Assembly: GCF_000612665.1 (NCBI RefSeq)
Contig: NZ_HG942030.1
Location: 1-50,811, forward strand
Direction of reading: 5' to 3'
DNA from: Neobacillus dielmonensis
GTDB taxonomy: Bacteria > Bacillota > Bacilli > Bacillales > Cytobacillaceae
Length of the DNA stretch: 50,811 nt
The notes beneath the pieces are model-generated. The model searched no databases. It was not told the DNA's origin and was given only the letters and a program-made list of their open reading frames with translations. Below are positions 10,777 through 22,548 of this stretch, in pieces (position 1 is the stretch's first letter; every line of letters starts with the position of its first letter). Both the position numbers and the translations under genes were made by a program.

Positions 10777-12522
10777 GTGCTAGATCAACGCTATCGATGG
10801 AAAAACAAACAATTGCGCATGCATGTATCCATTTTGGATGGGAAAACGGCTCCCACCATACTATTGAAAAATGCTTTATATTTAAACCAAACCTTTCGAA
10901 AGTGGATGAGGGGTAATATATGGATTTATCAAGATCGGATCGTTTATGTTGGTGATCAATTACCAACCAAACTGGACAATTGTGAAATCATGGATTGTAC
11001 GGATCAAATCCTTGTTCCAGGCTATATTGAACCACATTCTCACCCGTTTCAACTTTATAATCCCCAAACACTCGCGGAGTATGCATCTCAATTTGGGACC
11101 ACTATGTTAATCAACGACAATATGGCGCTGGTTTTACATTTGCAAAAAGAGCAAGCGTTTTCATTAGTGAATGACTTTGGGACCATGCCTACCTCGATGT
11201 TCTGGTGGTGCCGGTTTGATTCACAAACGGAAATTTTGGATGAAGTAGAGGTTTTTTCACACAGTAATATTAAGTCTTGGCTTGAGTATGATGCGGTACT
11301 TCAAGGCGGTGAATTGACCGGATGGCCAAAATTGCTCGATGGCGATGATATGATGCTTCACTGGATCCAGGAAGCAAAACGGAGACGCAAACAAATCGAG
11401 GGACATTTTCCGGGTGCCTCCGAAAAAACATTGGCGAAGATGATGCTTCTTGGAGCCGATTGTGATCATGAAGCAATCAACGGGGAAGAGATCTATAATC
11501 GGTTGATGCAAGGTTACACCGTGTCATTGCGCCACTCTTCGATTCGCCCAGACCTGCCTCATCTTTTAGATGACATGAAGCGGCTGGAAATCGACGCTTA
11601 TGATAGAATGCTAGTGAATACGGACGGGTCTACACCGTTGTTTTATCAGCAAGGGGTCACAGACTTCTTAATCAAGATGATGATTGAAAAAGGGATCCCG
11701 ATTATTGACGCGTATAATATGGCAACTGTCAATATTGCCCGTTATTATAATATTGACCATTTATATGGTAATATTGCGACCGGCCGGGTGGCAAATATTA
11801 ACTTCTTATCAAGTATCGAAAACCCAACTCCTGTATCTGTTTTGGCGAAAGGAAAATGGGTGAAGCGAGACGGGGCAAAGGTAGACGGGGTTTATCCTAA
11901 GTTTAAGTGGGATGATTATGGCTTTACCCCAATGAACCTGGATTGGAATTTATCAATGGATGATTTGCAATATTCGATGCCATTTGGAATAGAAATGGTC
12001 AATGCCGTTATTACCAAACCATACTCGATTTCCATTGATGTTTCTAGTGACGAATTGGCAATGACCCATAATGAGAGTTTCTTTACCTTGATTGATCGTC
12101 ATGGAAAGTGGCGGATTAATACAATGCTAAAGGGCTTTACCAATAAGTTGTCAGCCTTGGCAAGCTCGTTTTCGAATACTGGAGATATTATTTTAATTGG
12201 AAAAAGCAAGCCAGATATGCTCGCTGCTTTTAATAGAATGAAAGAGTTGGGCGGCGGGATCGTGATGGTTGAAAATGGCGAGGTGGTTTTTGAACTTCCC
12301 CTGCCATTAAGTGGAGTCATGTCAGACCTGCCGATGGAAGAATTGGCTGAGCAGGAAAAAATACTGACCGACGAATTAGCAGCAAGAGGGTATTCGTTCT
12401 TAAATCCGATTTATAGTTTGCTGTTCTTTTCCGCAACGCATTTACCATACATCCGCATTACCCAGCAAGGAATGTACGATGTCATGAATAAAACAGTACT
12501 CTTTCCGTCAATAATGCGTTAA
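10777..12522 (+). CDS. yerA: Adenine deaminase-like amidohydrolase YerA
   Basis: 581 aa metal-dependent hydrolase of the adenine deaminase family, closest by order and length to B. subtilis YerA. The first metal-ligand motif is VPGYIEPHSHPF, where classical enzymes read PGFIDxHxH; the C-terminal region carries LGGGIVMVENGEV, typical of adenine deaminases. The start is GTG at 10777 with AAGGGAGGG 6 nt upstream. Adenine deaminase makes hypoxanthine from adenine, which would fit beside the pur genes, but the deaminase activity of the YerA branch is an annotation by homology and could differ. It is followed 70 bp later by yerB. Confidence 0.85.
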   Translation: MLDQRYRWKNKQLRMHVSILDGKTAPTILLKNALYLNQTFRKWMRGNIWIYQDRIVYVGDQLPTKLDNCEIMDCTDQILVPGYIEPHSHPFQLYNPQTLAEYASQFGTTMLINDNMALVLHLQKEQAFSLVNDFGTMPTSMFWWCRFDSQTEILDEVEVFSHSNIKSWLEYDAVLQGGELTGWPKLLDGDDMMLHWIQEAKRRRKQIEGHFPGASEKTLAKMMLLGADCDHEAINGEEIYNRLMQGYTVSLRHSSIRPDLPHLLDDMKRLEIDAYDRMLVNTDGSTPLFYQQGVTDFLIKMMIEKGIPIIDAYNMATVNIARYYNIDHLYGNIATGRVANINFLSSIENPTPVSVLAKGKWVKRDGAKVDGVYPKFKWDDYGFTPMNLDWNLSMDDLQYSMPFGIEMVNAVITKPYSISIDVSSDELAMTHNESFFTLIDRHGKWRINTMLKGFTNKLSALASSFSNTGDIILIGKSKPDMLAAFNRMKELGGGIVMVENGEVVFELPLPLSGVMSDLPMEELAEQEKILTDELAARGYSFLNPIYSLLFFSATHLPYIRITQQGMYDVMNKTVLFPSIMR

Positions 12523-12592
12523 ACTGTAATTGACTAATGTTTTAACGCATCACAGTATAAAGGGGCTATAAAGTATACCAGGGGGTTCATCA

Positions 12593-13651
12593 ATGAAAAA
12601 ATGGGCAATTGCCTTAGCCGCTGTCCTTTTATTGTTCACTGGCTGCAGTAAGAAAGATTCAGTGAAAACACCTGTACAGGAAGAAAAAGCGGAAGAGACA
12701 GTTAAACAACAAGAACCGGTGGAGGGGAAACAAGAAGATCTGAATGTTTTTCCTTTAACAGGGATCAGGACGGAGGCCAGTACAGATGGAAGGGCCGTTG
12801 CCGTGATGGTCAACAATCATCCGAAAGCAAGACCGCAATCCGGTCTATCGAAAGCCGATATCGTTTATGAAATGATTGCTGAAGGGGACGTAACAAGATT
12901 TCTTGCTGTTTTTCAAAGTGAAAAGCCGGCAAACATTGGCCCTGTCCGCAGTGCCAGACCTTATTATATCGAACTAGCCAAAGGATTTAATGCTTTTTAT
13001 GTGGCCCATGGCTATAGTGAAGACGCAAGAGTGATGCTCGAGAGTAATTATGTTGATAATATTAACGGCATGGTCTATGATGGTACTCTGTTCAAACGGT
13101 CGAGCACGAGAAAAGCACCACATAACTCCTATATCACGTATGAGAATGTTGTAAAGGGTGCGGAAATGAAAAAATACTCGATGGACCAAACTCCCCCATC
13201 AAGTTTTAAGTTTTTAACAGACGAAGAAAAGCAATCCTTAACTGGCAACCCTGGGAGTTCAGTTATGATCACTTACTCCAATGGTGGAACATCGAATTGT
13301 ATGTATGAGTTTGATGCCCAATCGAGTAAGTATAAGCGGTTTAATGGATCAGAACAAACGGTTGAATTGGATACCAACGAACCTATTTTATTAGACAATG
13401 TTTTTATCATAGAAGCCGACCACCAAGTGCTCGATTCCAGTGGCCATTTATCGATTGACCTCAAGTCAGGCGGCACAGGCTATTTGCTGCAAATGGGTAA
13501 GGTAAATGAAGTAAACTGGGTCAATAAGAACGGTCAAATTGTTCCGGTGAAAGACGGGAAAGAGGTTGGACTGGTTCCCGGTAAAACTTGGGTGAATGTG
13601 GTACCGTCGAAGCCAGGGCTGGCCCAGAGCGTCTCGTTTGATGCCAATTGA
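12593..13651 (+). CDS. yerB: DUF3048 lipoprotein YerB
   Basis: 352 aa with a clear lipoprotein signal: MKKWAIALAAVLLLFTGC, the lipobox Cys being residue 18, followed by a charged Lys/Glu/Gln-rich linker to about residue 48. The remainder is the DUF3048 domain (VMVNNHPKARPQSGLSKAD, RPYYIELAKGF), found in YerB of Bacillus. The ATG at 12593 follows a GGGGG ribosome site. It is likely anchored on the outer face of the membrane. Function is not established. It is followed 30 bp later by yerC. Confidence 0.9.
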   Translation: MKKWAIALAAVLLLFTGCSKKDSVKTPVQEEKAEETVKQQEPVEGKQEDLNVFPLTGIRTEASTDGRAVAVMVNNHPKARPQSGLSKADIVYEMIAEGDVTRFLAVFQSEKPANIGPVRSARPYYIELAKGFNAFYVAHGYSEDARVMLESNYVDNINGMVYDGTLFKRSSTRKAPHNSYITYENVVKGAEMKKYSMDQTPPSSFKFLTDEEKQSLTGNPGSSVMITYSNGGTSNCMYEFDAQSSKYKRFNGSEQTVELDTNEPILLDNVFIIEADHQVLDSSGHLSIDLKSGGTGYLLQMGKVNEVNWVNKNGQIVPVKDGKEVGLVPGKTWVNVVPSKPGLAQSVSFDAN

Positions 13652-13681
13652 TTATTTTTGAAAAGAAGGAGTATTGAAAAG

Positions 13682-13999
13682 ATGCAGATTGATAAATTAC
13701 GGGGCAAAGAACTTGATCAATTGTTTAATTCCATTCTTTCATTAAAAGATTTGGAAGAATGCTACCGATTTTTTGATGATTTATGTACGATTAATGAGAT
13801 TCAAGCGTTGGCCCAGCGCCTGGAGGTAGCCAGAATGCTGCGTGAGAAGAAAACCTATCATGTGATTGAATCGGAAACTGGCGCGAGCACAGCAACGATT
13901 TCACGGGTGAAACGCTGCTTGAATTTTGGTAATGATAGCTATGAAATGGTGCTGGAGCGTCTGAAGGAACAGGAAGAACCGTCGGAAACAGCGGAGTAG
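13682..13999 (+). CDS. yerC: TrpR-like DNA-binding protein YerC
   Basis: 105 aa, YerC/TrpR family. The helix-turn-helix region is around ESETGASTATISRVKRCLNFG (about 61-81), with the typical EIQALAQRLEVARML before it. The ATG at 13682 (MQIDKLRGKELDQLF) is preferred over an extended frame to 13658, because the AAGGAG at 13665-13670 lies about 11 nt upstream of it. Sequence-specific repressor activity is inferred from the TrpR fold; the targets are unknown. It is followed immediately by a strong terminator. Confidence 0.9.
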   Translation: MQIDKLRGKELDQLFNSILSLKDLEECYRFFDDLCTINEIQALAQRLEVARMLREKKTYHVIESETGASTATISRVKRCLNFGNDSYEMVLERLKEQEEPSETAE

Positions 14000-14012
14000 A
14001 AATAGAACAGTG

Positions 14013-14055
14013 AAGCACATGGGGCAGGTGAACCTCATGTGCTTTTTGTTTTTTT
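14013..14055 (+). terminator. Terminator after yerC
   Basis: Arms beginning AAGCACATG and ending CATGTGCTT form a stem of about 11 bp with one mismatch, followed by a T-rich run. It ends the yerA-yerB-yerC group. Confidence 0.9.
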
Positions 14056-14095
14056 CATTAGTGGTAAATAAACAAATAGGTGGTTTACCAGCTTG

Positions 14096-14160
14096 TCCCA
14101 AAAACAGGTCGTATGTGCCCAAGAATCGGTCGTAAGTACTGAAATATACATCGTAACTTT
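14096..14160. repeat. Short 21-bp-period array (core GGTCGTA)
   Basis: GTCGTA or ATCGTA recurs at 14108, 14129 and 14150, exactly 21 bp apart, within similar contexts (AACAGGTCGTA, AATCGGTCGTA, ACATCGTAA). The array lies between the yerC terminator and a decayed interspersed repeat, in the 435-bp gap before pcrB. Its spacing resembles the 10179 array although the sequence is different. Confidence 0.5.
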
Positions 14161-14173
14161 TTAAATATTTCAT

Positions 14174-14262
14174 CGCCGAGGAGGCTCCCCGGCACGCCCG
14201 CTGGGTCGCTGAGCGCCTTCAGTTCCAATCAACTGGTTAAATGTCAACAGTGACCTTTAACA
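14174..14262. repeat. Decayed right half of the Bacillus GC-rich interspersed repeat
   Basis: The first 28 bases (14174-14201) are identical to 27081-27108 inside the repeat in the acyltransferase gene. After that the match decays, but AATCAACTG and a terminal TTTAACA-like end can still be followed. The left half is missing. The GC content is clearly above the AT-rich surroundings. Confidence 0.75.
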
Positions 14263-14391
14263 CAGCCATTTTTAAAAAGGCCTGTAAGTAAATGAACAGC
14301 GTTCACTTCTTTGCTCGTCCCTCGCGCAGCCCCATTGGATACTATTTCTATTTCTAGATTTATTGTTTCCTTTTTTTAATTGTCCATGCAA

Positions 14392-14400
14392 TGCTATAAT
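14392..14400 (+). promoter_or_regulatory. Extended -10 promoter for pcrB
   Basis: TGCTATAAT gives a perfect TATAAT (14395-14400) with an upstream TG extension. The -35 position is only T-rich, as can occur in extended -10 promoters. It lies 35 bp before the pcrB start. Confidence 0.55.
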
Positions 14401-14434
14401 GGTGAAATGGAATGAAATATAGGAGGCTCCTCTA

Positions 14435-15124
14435 ATGTACGATGTTCGCGAATGGCGCCATGTATTTAAACTTGATCCTAATAAAGAGATATCAGAAGAT
14501 AAATTAGAACAAATTTGTGAATCAGGCACCGATGCTGTCTTGATCGGGGGAACTGACGGAGTGACATTGGATAATGTTCTGAACCTAATGGCAAGAGTCC
14601 GTCGCTTTACAGTACCCTGTGTACTTGAAGTTTCCAGCATCGAGACGGTTACACCGGGATTCGATCTCTATTTTATCCCAACCGTGTTAAACAGCACCAA
14701 ACCAGAATGGATTACCGGAATGCATCATCAGGCCGTAAAAGGATTCGGCGAAATTATGGATTGGCGCGAAATTGCGATGGAGGGCTATTGCATCCTGAAC
14801 GGAGACTGCAAAGCTGCCAAACTTACTTCAGCTCATACCAATTTAACCACCGAAGACGTAAAAGCCTATGCCATGATGGCGGACAAGATGTTCCATCTGC
14901 CGATCTTCTATCTAGAATACAGCGGAACATATGGTGACATCAATTTGGTGGCTGAAGTCAAAAAAGTCCTAATCGGCTCAAACACAACCCTGTTTTATGG
15001 CGGGGGAATCTCGGGACCTGAGCAAGCAAAAGAAATGGCTGTACACGCGGATGTCATCGTTGTTGGAAATGCCATCTATGAAAATTTTCAAGCAGCATTA
15101 GCAACTATAAAAGGCGTTCGTTAG
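14435..15124 (+). CDS. pcrB: Heptaprenylglyceryl phosphate synthase PcrB
   Basis: 229 aa TIM-barrel enzyme that joins heptaprenyl diphosphate to sn-glycerol-1-phosphate, making an archaeal-type ether lipid precursor in Bacillales. Landmarks are [16 protein letters not shown] (about 29-44), [10 protein letters not shown] (about 160-169) and [11 protein letters not shown] (about 188-198), the phosphate-binding regions of the GGGP synthase family. The start has AGGAGG upstream. It precedes pcrA as in B. subtilis. A separate promoter lies between them. Confidence 0.95.
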   Translation: MYDVREWRHVFKLDPNKEISEDKLEQICESGTDAVLIGGTDGVTLDNVLNLMARVRRFTVPCVLEVSSIETVTPGFDLYFIPTVLNSTKPEWITGMHHQAVKGFGEIMDWREIAMEGYCILNGDCKAAKLTSAHTNLTTEDVKAYAMMADKMFHLPIFYLEYSGTYGDINLVAEVKKVLIGSNTTLFYGGGISGPEQAKEMAVHADVIVVGNAIYENFQAALATIKGVR

Positions 15125-15128
15125 AAAT

Positions 15129-15157
15129 TTGCCAGTAATCGGAAACAACGTTATGAT
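15129..15157 (+). promoter_or_regulatory. SigA-type promoter for pcrA
   Basis: TTGCCA (15129-15134), a 17-bp spacer and TATGAT (15152-15157), close to consensus, 39 bp before the pcrA start and just after pcrB. Confidence 0.65.
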
Positions 15158-15195
15158 AGATAATAAGAACAAATGTTTGATTTTGGGGTGAAGAC

Positions 15196-17454
15196 ATGCA
15201 ATATTTAACAGATAAATTATTGAATGGGTTAAATCCAGAACAACAAAAAGCAGTCAAAGCAACGGATGGACCACTGCTCATCATGGCTGGAGCCGGGAGC
15301 GGAAAGACCAGAGTTCTCACCCATCGAATCGCGTATTTAATTGTTGAAAAACGGGTAAATCCTTATAATATTCTAGCCATTACATTTACCAATAAAGCGG
15401 CCCGTGAGATGAAAGACCGGATTGGGAAAGTGATGGGCGGTACAGCCGACGAAATTTGGATTTCCACCTTCCACTCGATGTGTGTGCGCATCCTGAGAAG
15501 GGATATTGACCGCATCGGATTCAACCGCAACTTTACAATTTTAGATACTACCGACCAGCAGTCAGTCATCAAAGGCATATTAAAGGATAAAAATATCGAC
15601 CCGAAAAAGTTTGACCCTCGGGCGATTTTAGGTGCGATCAGCTCGGCAAAAAATGAACTGATGGACCCGGATGAGTATGGGAAATTAGTCGGCGGCTACT
15701 TTGAGCAAGTCGTCAGTGATGTGTATGAAGAATATCAAAAACGGCTGCGTAAAAATCAGGCGCTTGATTTTGATGATTTGATCATGAAGACTATCCAATT
15801 GTTTGACCGGATTCCGGAAGTATTGGAATACTATCAACGCAAGTTCCAGTATATACACGTCGATGAGTACCAAGACACGAACCGTGCTCAATATATGTTA
15901 GTCAAAAAGCTGGCTGCCCGATTTAAAAACCTCTGTGTCGTAGGGGACTCGGACCAGTCCATCTACCGCTGGCGCGGGGCAGACATCGCCAATATCCTAT
16001 CATTCGAAAAGGATTACCCGAACGCTACTGTGATTTTGCTCGAGCAAAATTATCGTTCGACTAAACGGATTTTGATGGCTGCTAATAAAGTAATTGAGAA
16101 TAACTTTAACCGCAAGCCGAAAAATCTGTGGACAGAAAATCCAGAAGGTAACAAAATCTCCTATTACCGTGCGGACAGTGAGCAAAGCGAAGCGCAGTTT
16201 GTCGCTGGTAAAATCAAAGAATTGACCTCAGGTGGCAAATACCGGCTCTCTGATGTCGCCATTTTATACCGGACTAACGCACAGTCTCGTGTCATGGAGG
16301 AAGTGCTGTTAAAATCCAATATCGAATACTCGATTGTGGGCGGCACCAAGTTCTATGACCGAAAAGAGATTAAGGACATGCTTGCCTATCTAAGGTTAAT
16401 TTCAAATCCGGATGATGATATCAGCCTGCAGCGGATTATTAATGTCCCTAAACGGGGAATCGGCTCAAGCTCGCTTGACAAGATTGCTAATTTTGCTGGG
16501 CAGCATGATATTTCCATTTTCAAAGCACTCGACTCCGTCGAGCTTTTGGGATTAAGCCCGAAGATTACGAAAGCTGCAAGGGAATTCCGGGATTTAATTA
16601 AAAATTACACCCAAATGCAAGAATTCCTTTCTGTTACCGAATTAGTGGAGGAAGTCCTAGAGAAAACAGGCTACACCGAAATGCTGAAGGCAGAAAAATC
16701 CTTGGAAGCACAGAGCCGCTTGGAAAACCTTGAGGAATTATTATCAGTTACCAAAAACTTTGAGGAGACTAGCGAGGATAAGAGCCTGGTTGCTTTCTTA
16801 ACCGATTTGGCCCTTGTCGCCGATATCGATTCCATGGATGATGATGGGGAAAAGGCAGACTCTGTCGTTCTGATGACACTGCACTCAGCGAAAGGACTGG
16901 AATTCCCAGTTGTCTTCCTAATTGGCATGGAGGAAGGCGTATTCCCCCATAGCCGTTCATTGATGGAAGAAGCTGAGATGGAAGAAGAACGCCGTCTAGC
17001 TTATGTCGGCATTACAAGGGCGGAGCAAACGCTGTTCTTGACCAACGCCCAAATGAGAACCCTGTTTGGCCGCACCAATATGAACCCAGCATCTCGATTC
17101 ATTAAGGAAATCCCCGAAGATTTACTCGAAGGGATGGAGCCTCGCGAGTCCAATCCATTTGGATCAAGACCATTTGGGGCGTCAACCGGATCATCCTTTG
17201 GTTCACCACGAAGCTCATTTGCTGGAAAACAGGCGGCTCCAAGAAAACCTGTTACACGCCCAATTGCTGCTGCCACCGGCGGAGATGAATTAGGCTGGAA
17301 GGTCGGAGATAAAGCACAGCATGGCAAATGGGGAACCGGAACTGTCGTGAGTGTGAAAGGGCAAGGAGAGGGAACCGAACTCGATATTGCTTTCCCAAGC
17401 CCAACTGGAATTAAGCGCCTGTTGGCCAAATTTGCACCAATAAAAAAAGTGTAA
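15196..17454 (+). CDS. pcrA: ATP-dependent DNA helicase PcrA
   Basis: 752 aa superfamily 1A helicase (UvrD/Rep/PcrA), 3'-5', essential in Bacillus for replication-transcription conflict handling and repair. Motifs seen: Q motif [10 protein letters not shown] (11-20), Walker A AGAGSGKT (31-38), Walker B DEYQDTN near 224, QNYRS near 280, [14 protein letters not shown] near 560 and YVGITRAE near 602. The last ~60 residues ([19 protein letters not shown]) form the Tudor-like domain that binds RNA polymerase, preceded by a Ser/Gly/Phe-rich linker. Its own promoter is present; ligA follows 59 bp downstream. Confidence 0.98.
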   Translation: MQYLTDKLLNGLNPEQQKAVKATDGPLLIMAGAGSGKTRVLTHRIAYLIVEKRVNPYNILAITFTNKAAREMKDRIGKVMGGTADEIWISTFHSMCVRILRRDIDRIGFNRNFTILDTTDQQSVIKGILKDKNIDPKKFDPRAILGAISSAKNELMDPDEYGKLVGGYFEQVVSDVYEEYQKRLRKNQALDFDDLIMKTIQLFDRIPEVLEYYQRKFQYIHVDEYQDTNRAQYMLVKKLAARFKNLCVVGDSDQSIYRWRGADIANILSFEKDYPNATVILLEQNYRSTKRILMAANKVIENNFNRKPKNLWTENPEGNKISYYRADSEQSEAQFVAGKIKELTSGGKYRLSDVAILYRTNAQSRVMEEVLLKSNIEYSIVGGTKFYDRKEIKDMLAYLRLISNPDDDISLQRIINVPKRGIGSSSLDKIANFAGQHDISIFKALDSVELLGLSPKITKAAREFRDLIKNYTQMQEFLSVTELVEEVLEKTGYTEMLKAEKSLEAQSRLENLEELLSVTKNFEETSEDKSLVAFLTDLALVADIDSMDDDGEKADSVVLMTLHSAKGLEFPVVFLIGMEEGVFPHSRSLMEEAEMEEERRLAYVGITRAEQTLFLTNAQMRTLFGRTNMNPASRFIKEIPEDLLEGMEPRESNPFGSRPFGASTGSSFGSPRSSFAGKQAAPRKPVTRPIAAATGGDELGWKVGDKAQHGKWGTGTVVSVKGQGEGTELDIAFPSPTGIKRLLAKFAPIKKV

Positions 17455-17489
17455 CTTTTTTTCAAAAATATATGTCAATAACAAGATGA

Positions 17490-19520
<2,031 letters not shown>

Positions 19521-19532
19521 GAGGTGGAAGAT

Positions 19533-20696
19533 GTGAGAAAGATCTCAATTCTCGCTCTCTCCCTTGTCTTTTTGCTAACTGCCTGTGCACCCAATTTTGG
19601 CAAGCAAAACGAAGTCGTCCAAACGAAGGAGGAGGACAAGGGGAAAGCGATTATTCCAAAGTACAACATATCGGACAGCTATTATCGAACGATTTTACCA
19701 TTTGAGCCAAGCGAAACTCGGGGATTGGTCGTGAATAACATCAATACGCGTTACGATTTGAACGAGTTTGAAATGGGCTTAATGAGAATCGCTCAAAATA
19801 GCTTTGATACCGATAAATACTACTTCCGGGAAGGACAGGAAATTAAGTCAAAGACCATTAAAGCCTGGCTAAACCGGCAGTATACGCCAGAACAGTTAAA
19901 AGCGGACAATATCAAACCGGAAGATAATATCGGTTTAAATCCAGTTAACACGGGATCGGCTGAAGATCCTAGCTCGCCTATTTATCTGGCTCATATATTA
20001 GAACATGATTATTTAACAAAAGACGATAAGGGAAATGTTGCTTTAGGCGGCATTACGATTGGACTTGCTTTGAACTCGGTTTATTATTACAAGGTCCAGC
20101 AAGGGGACGGTACGATTCAAAAAGAGGAAAAAATTGATGCGGCCGAAATGGAGAGCCAAGGGAAGAAAATAGCTGAAGAAGTAATCAACCGGATGCGGGG
20201 CATGAAGGATCTTGCGGATGTTCCGATTACAATCGCTCTATTTGCGCAGCAAAGCAAAAGCTCTGTTGTACCAGGGAATTTTATTGCCTATACAACGGTT
20301 GATAAAGGGAGCTCCAATTTAAATGACTGGGAAAAGATTAATGAAAAATACTATCTGTTCCCGTCTAATGATGCTGAAGAAGCCCATCGCGATGATGTGA
20401 CTGCCTTCCTCAATTTTAAACAGGATGTAGAGGAATATTTTCCAAACTTTAATGGAGTCATTGGAAAGGCTTTTTATGCGGGTGACCAGCTTCAGGAATT
20501 AAATATCACGATTCCGATTCAGTTCTATGGAAAGACAGAAGGAGTGGGCTTTACCCAATATGTAACAGGCTTGGTGATGGAGCACTTCCCTAAGTATATT
20601 GCTGTATCGGTCAGCGTAACCTCTGTGGATGGACCGGAGGCACTGATTGTCCGCAAGGCCGACGAAGATGAACCATTTGTATATATCTACCAGTAA
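19533..20696 (+). CDS. camS: CamS family sex pheromone lipoprotein (YerH)
   Basis: 387 aa. The signal MRKISILALSLVFLLTAC gives a lipobox LTAC with the lipidated Cys at about residue 18. In enterococci and staphylococci the signal peptide of CamS is processed into pheromone cAM373, hence the name; in Bacillus its role is unknown. GTG at 19533 is chosen because GAGGTGG (19521-19527) is 5 nt upstream; the frame could open at 19524, inside that site. It starts 12 bp after ligA and is followed by a terminator, so it probably shares the pcrA-ligA transcript. Confidence 0.9.
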   Translation: MRKISILALSLVFLLTACAPNFGKQNEVVQTKEEDKGKAIIPKYNISDSYYRTILPFEPSETRGLVVNNINTRYDLNEFEMGLMRIAQNSFDTDKYYFREGQEIKSKTIKAWLNRQYTPEQLKADNIKPEDNIGLNPVNTGSAEDPSSPIYLAHILEHDYLTKDDKGNVALGGITIGLALNSVYYYKVQQGDGTIQKEEKIDAAEMESQGKKIAEEVINRMRGMKDLADVPITIALFAQQSKSSVVPGNFIAYTTVDKGSSNLNDWEKINEKYYLFPSNDAEEAHRDDVTAFLNFKQDVEEYFPNFNGVIGKAFYAGDQLQELNITIPIQFYGKTEGVGFTQYVTGLVMEHFPKYIAVSVSVTSVDGPEALIVRKADEDEPFVYIYQ

Positions 20697-20699
20697 GTG

Positions 20700-20727
20700 A
20701 GATCCGGTTGACACCGGGTCTTTTTTT
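20700..20727 (+). terminator. Terminator after camS
   Basis: GATCCGGT and ACCGGGTC form an 8-bp stem with one G-U pair and a 4-nt loop, followed by seven Ts. Confidence 0.85.
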
Positions 20728-20777
20728 ATGATGTCAAATGTCGGTAACAAGAGAATCCCCTGCCAAGTCCTAAACGA

Positions 20778-20832
20778 TTGATACTATGAATATTATTTTG
20801 TAGAATGGGTATGAAATGTAAACGCTTTACAT
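20778..20832 (+). promoter_or_regulatory. SigA promoter with cre-like operator for rocA
   Basis: TTGATA (20778-20783), 17-bp spacer, TAGAAT (20801-20806). Immediately after the expected start point is the 17-bp dyad ATGTAAACGCTTTACAT (20816-20832). It resembles the CcpA-binding cre sequence TGTAAACGTTTACA but carries one extra central base. Position just after the start site would suit carbon catabolite repression of amino-acid catabolism. Binding by CcpA is inferred. Confidence 0.65.
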
Positions 20833-20853
20833 GAACGGGGAGGGGTTAAGACA

Positions 20854-22401
20854 ATGGTACAACCATACAAACATGAACCATTAACTGATTTCTCAATCGA
20901 AGCAAACCGCCAAGCCTACCTGCAAGCTTTAAAAACAATTGAAGGCGAACTTGGCAAGGATTATGATCTTGTCATTGGCGGAGAAAAGGTTTCTACGGAA
21001 GACAGAATTATTTCAGTTAACCCAGCCAATAAACAGGAAGTCATTGGACGCGTTTCAAAGGCGAACCAAGAGTTGGCAGAAATAGCTATGCAAGCTGCCG
21101 TTGAAGCGTTCAAGACGTGGAAAAAAACCAAGCCGGAAGTTCGTGCAGATGTACTTTTTAAAGCAGCAGCGATTATTCGCCGCCGCAAGCACGAGTTCTC
21201 GGCATTAATGACAAAAGAAGCGGGCAAACCGTGGAGTGAAGCGGATGCCGATACAGCAGAAGGAATTGATTTCCTGGAATACTATGGTCGTCAGATGCTG
21301 GCACTTAAAAATGGCATGTCAGTTCAGAGCCGTCCAAATGAGCACAACCGTTATGGTTATATCCCACTAGGGGTCGGAGTCATTATTTCGCCCTGGAATT
21401 TTCCTTTTGCGATTATGGCTGGAACAACCGTCGCCGCCATTGTTTCAGGAAACACAGTCCTGCTTAAACCAGCTTCCACCACGCCGGTGATTGCGGCGAA
21501 ATTTGTGGAGGTTATGGAAGAAGCAGGCCTGCCAAAAGGTGTGCTAAATTTTGTTCCTGGAAGCGGGTCAGAAGTCGGTGACTATTTAGTAGACCATAAA
21601 GATACCCGGTTCATCAGCTTTACCGGTTCCCGTGAAGTAGGCCTCCGAATTTTTGAACGGTCCTCTAAAATCAGTGAAGGGCAAATATGGATGAAGCGGT
21701 TGATTGCCGAAATGGGTGGTAAAGATACGATTGTCGTCGACAGTGAAGCTGACCTTGAGCTAGCCGCACAATCAATTGTTGCCTCCGCATTTGGATTCTC
21801 TGGGCAAAAATGCTCTGCCTGCTCCCGTGCCGTGGTGGTGGAGGATGTTTATGAACAAGTGTTAAACCGTGTGGTAGAATTGACAAATCAATTGACCGTT
21901 GGTGACCCATCTGATATCAGCAATTTTATGGGCCCAGTTAATGATCATGGTGCTTTCAAAAAGATTATGGAATACATCGAAGTTGGGAAACAGGAAGGCA
22001 AGCTGATGACAGGTGGCGAAGGAGACAGCTCCAAAGGATTTTTTATTCAACCAACTGTATTTGCGGACCTTGACCGGAAAGCCCGCTTAATGCAAGAAGA
22101 AATTTTTGGACCGGTTGTTGGGTTTACTAAAGCTAAGAATTTCGATGAAGCAATCGAGATTGCCAACAATACGGAGTATGGCTTAACCGGTGCAGTAATC
22201 TCCAGAAATCGTGCCCATATTGAACAAGCTCGTGAAGATTTCCATGTTGGTAATTTGTATATTAACCGTGGCTGCACAGGAGCGATCGTTGGCTATCAGC
22301 CATTTGGGGGCTTCAACATGTCCGGTACTGACTCCAAGGCAGGCGGGCCTGATTACCTATTGCTTCATATGCAAGCTAAAACGACGTCAGAAATGTTTTA
22401 A
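20854..22401 (+). CDS. rocA: 1-pyrroline-5-carboxylate dehydrogenase (L-glutamate gamma-semialdehyde dehydrogenase)
   Basis: 515 aa NAD-dependent aldehyde dehydrogenase oxidising P5C/glutamate semialdehyde to glutamate, the last step of proline and arginine breakdown. It is closely similar throughout to B. subtilis Roc[13 protein letters not shown] (179-190), FTGSREVG (256-263), Glu286 in AEMGGKD and nucleophile Cys320 in GQKCSACSR. The start follows GGGGAGGGG. It is monocistronic, with its own promoter, a cre-like site and a terminator; no RocR/SigL-type -24/-12 promoter was seen. It could equally be named pruA or putC. Confidence 0.95.
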   Translation: MVQPYKHEPLTDFSIEANRQAYLQALKTIEGELGKDYDLVIGGEKVSTEDRIISVNPANKQEVIGRVSKANQELAEIAMQAAVEAFKTWKKTKPEVRADVLFKAAAIIRRRKHEFSALMTKEAGKPWSEADADTAEGIDFLEYYGRQMLALKNGMSVQSRPNEHNRYGYIPLGVGVIISPWNFPFAIMAGTTVAAIVSGNTVLLKPASTTPVIAAKFVEVMEEAGLPKGVLNFVPGSGSEVGDYLVDHKDTRFISFTGSREVGLRIFERSSKISEGQIWMKRLIAEMGGKDTIVVDSEADLELAAQSIVASAFGFSGQKCSACSRAVVVEDVYEQVLNRVVELTNQLTVGDPSDISNFMGPVNDHGAFKKIMEYIEVGKQEGKLMTGGEGDSSKGFFIQPTVFADLDRKARLMQEEIFGPVVGFTKAKNFDEAIEIANNTEYGLTGAVISRNRAHIEQAREDFHVGNLYINRGCTGAIVGYQPFGGFNMSGTDSKAGGPDYLLLHMQAKTTSEMF

Positions 22402-22412
22402 TAGATTAGCAG

Positions 22413-22452
22413 AAACCTCTTCCCAAGTAAAACGGGGGGAGGTTTTATTTTT
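22413..22452 (+). terminator. Terminator after rocA
   Basis: Arms AAACCTC and GAGGTTT, extended by C-rich and G-rich bases, form a long stem followed by TTATTTTTAT. Confidence 0.8.
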
Positions 22453-22469
22453 ATATCTTGAGGAATATT

Positions 22470-22528
22470 TTGACAAAATAATACTATTGATGTAAGATAT
22501 AAATTGCATATGCAATATATATATTGCA
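22470..22528 (+). promoter_or_regulatory. Promoter and twin palindromic operator of the XRE/membrane operon
   Basis: TTGACA (22470-22475), 17-bp spacer, TAAGAT (22493-22498). At the start point lie two overlapping perfect palindromes, ATTGCATATGCAAT (22503-22516) and TGCAATATATATATTGCA (22511-22528), giving three TTGCA-type half-sites. The arrangement suggests autorepression by the adjacent XRE regulator; this is inferred from position. Confidence 0.7.
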
Positions 22529-22548
22529 TCATTGGTGTGGGTGATGAT

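Noticed and set aside
13791..14173. Minus-strand frames opposite yerC and the following gap
   Set aside because: They overlap yerC and its terminator hairpin; their composition looks non-coding.
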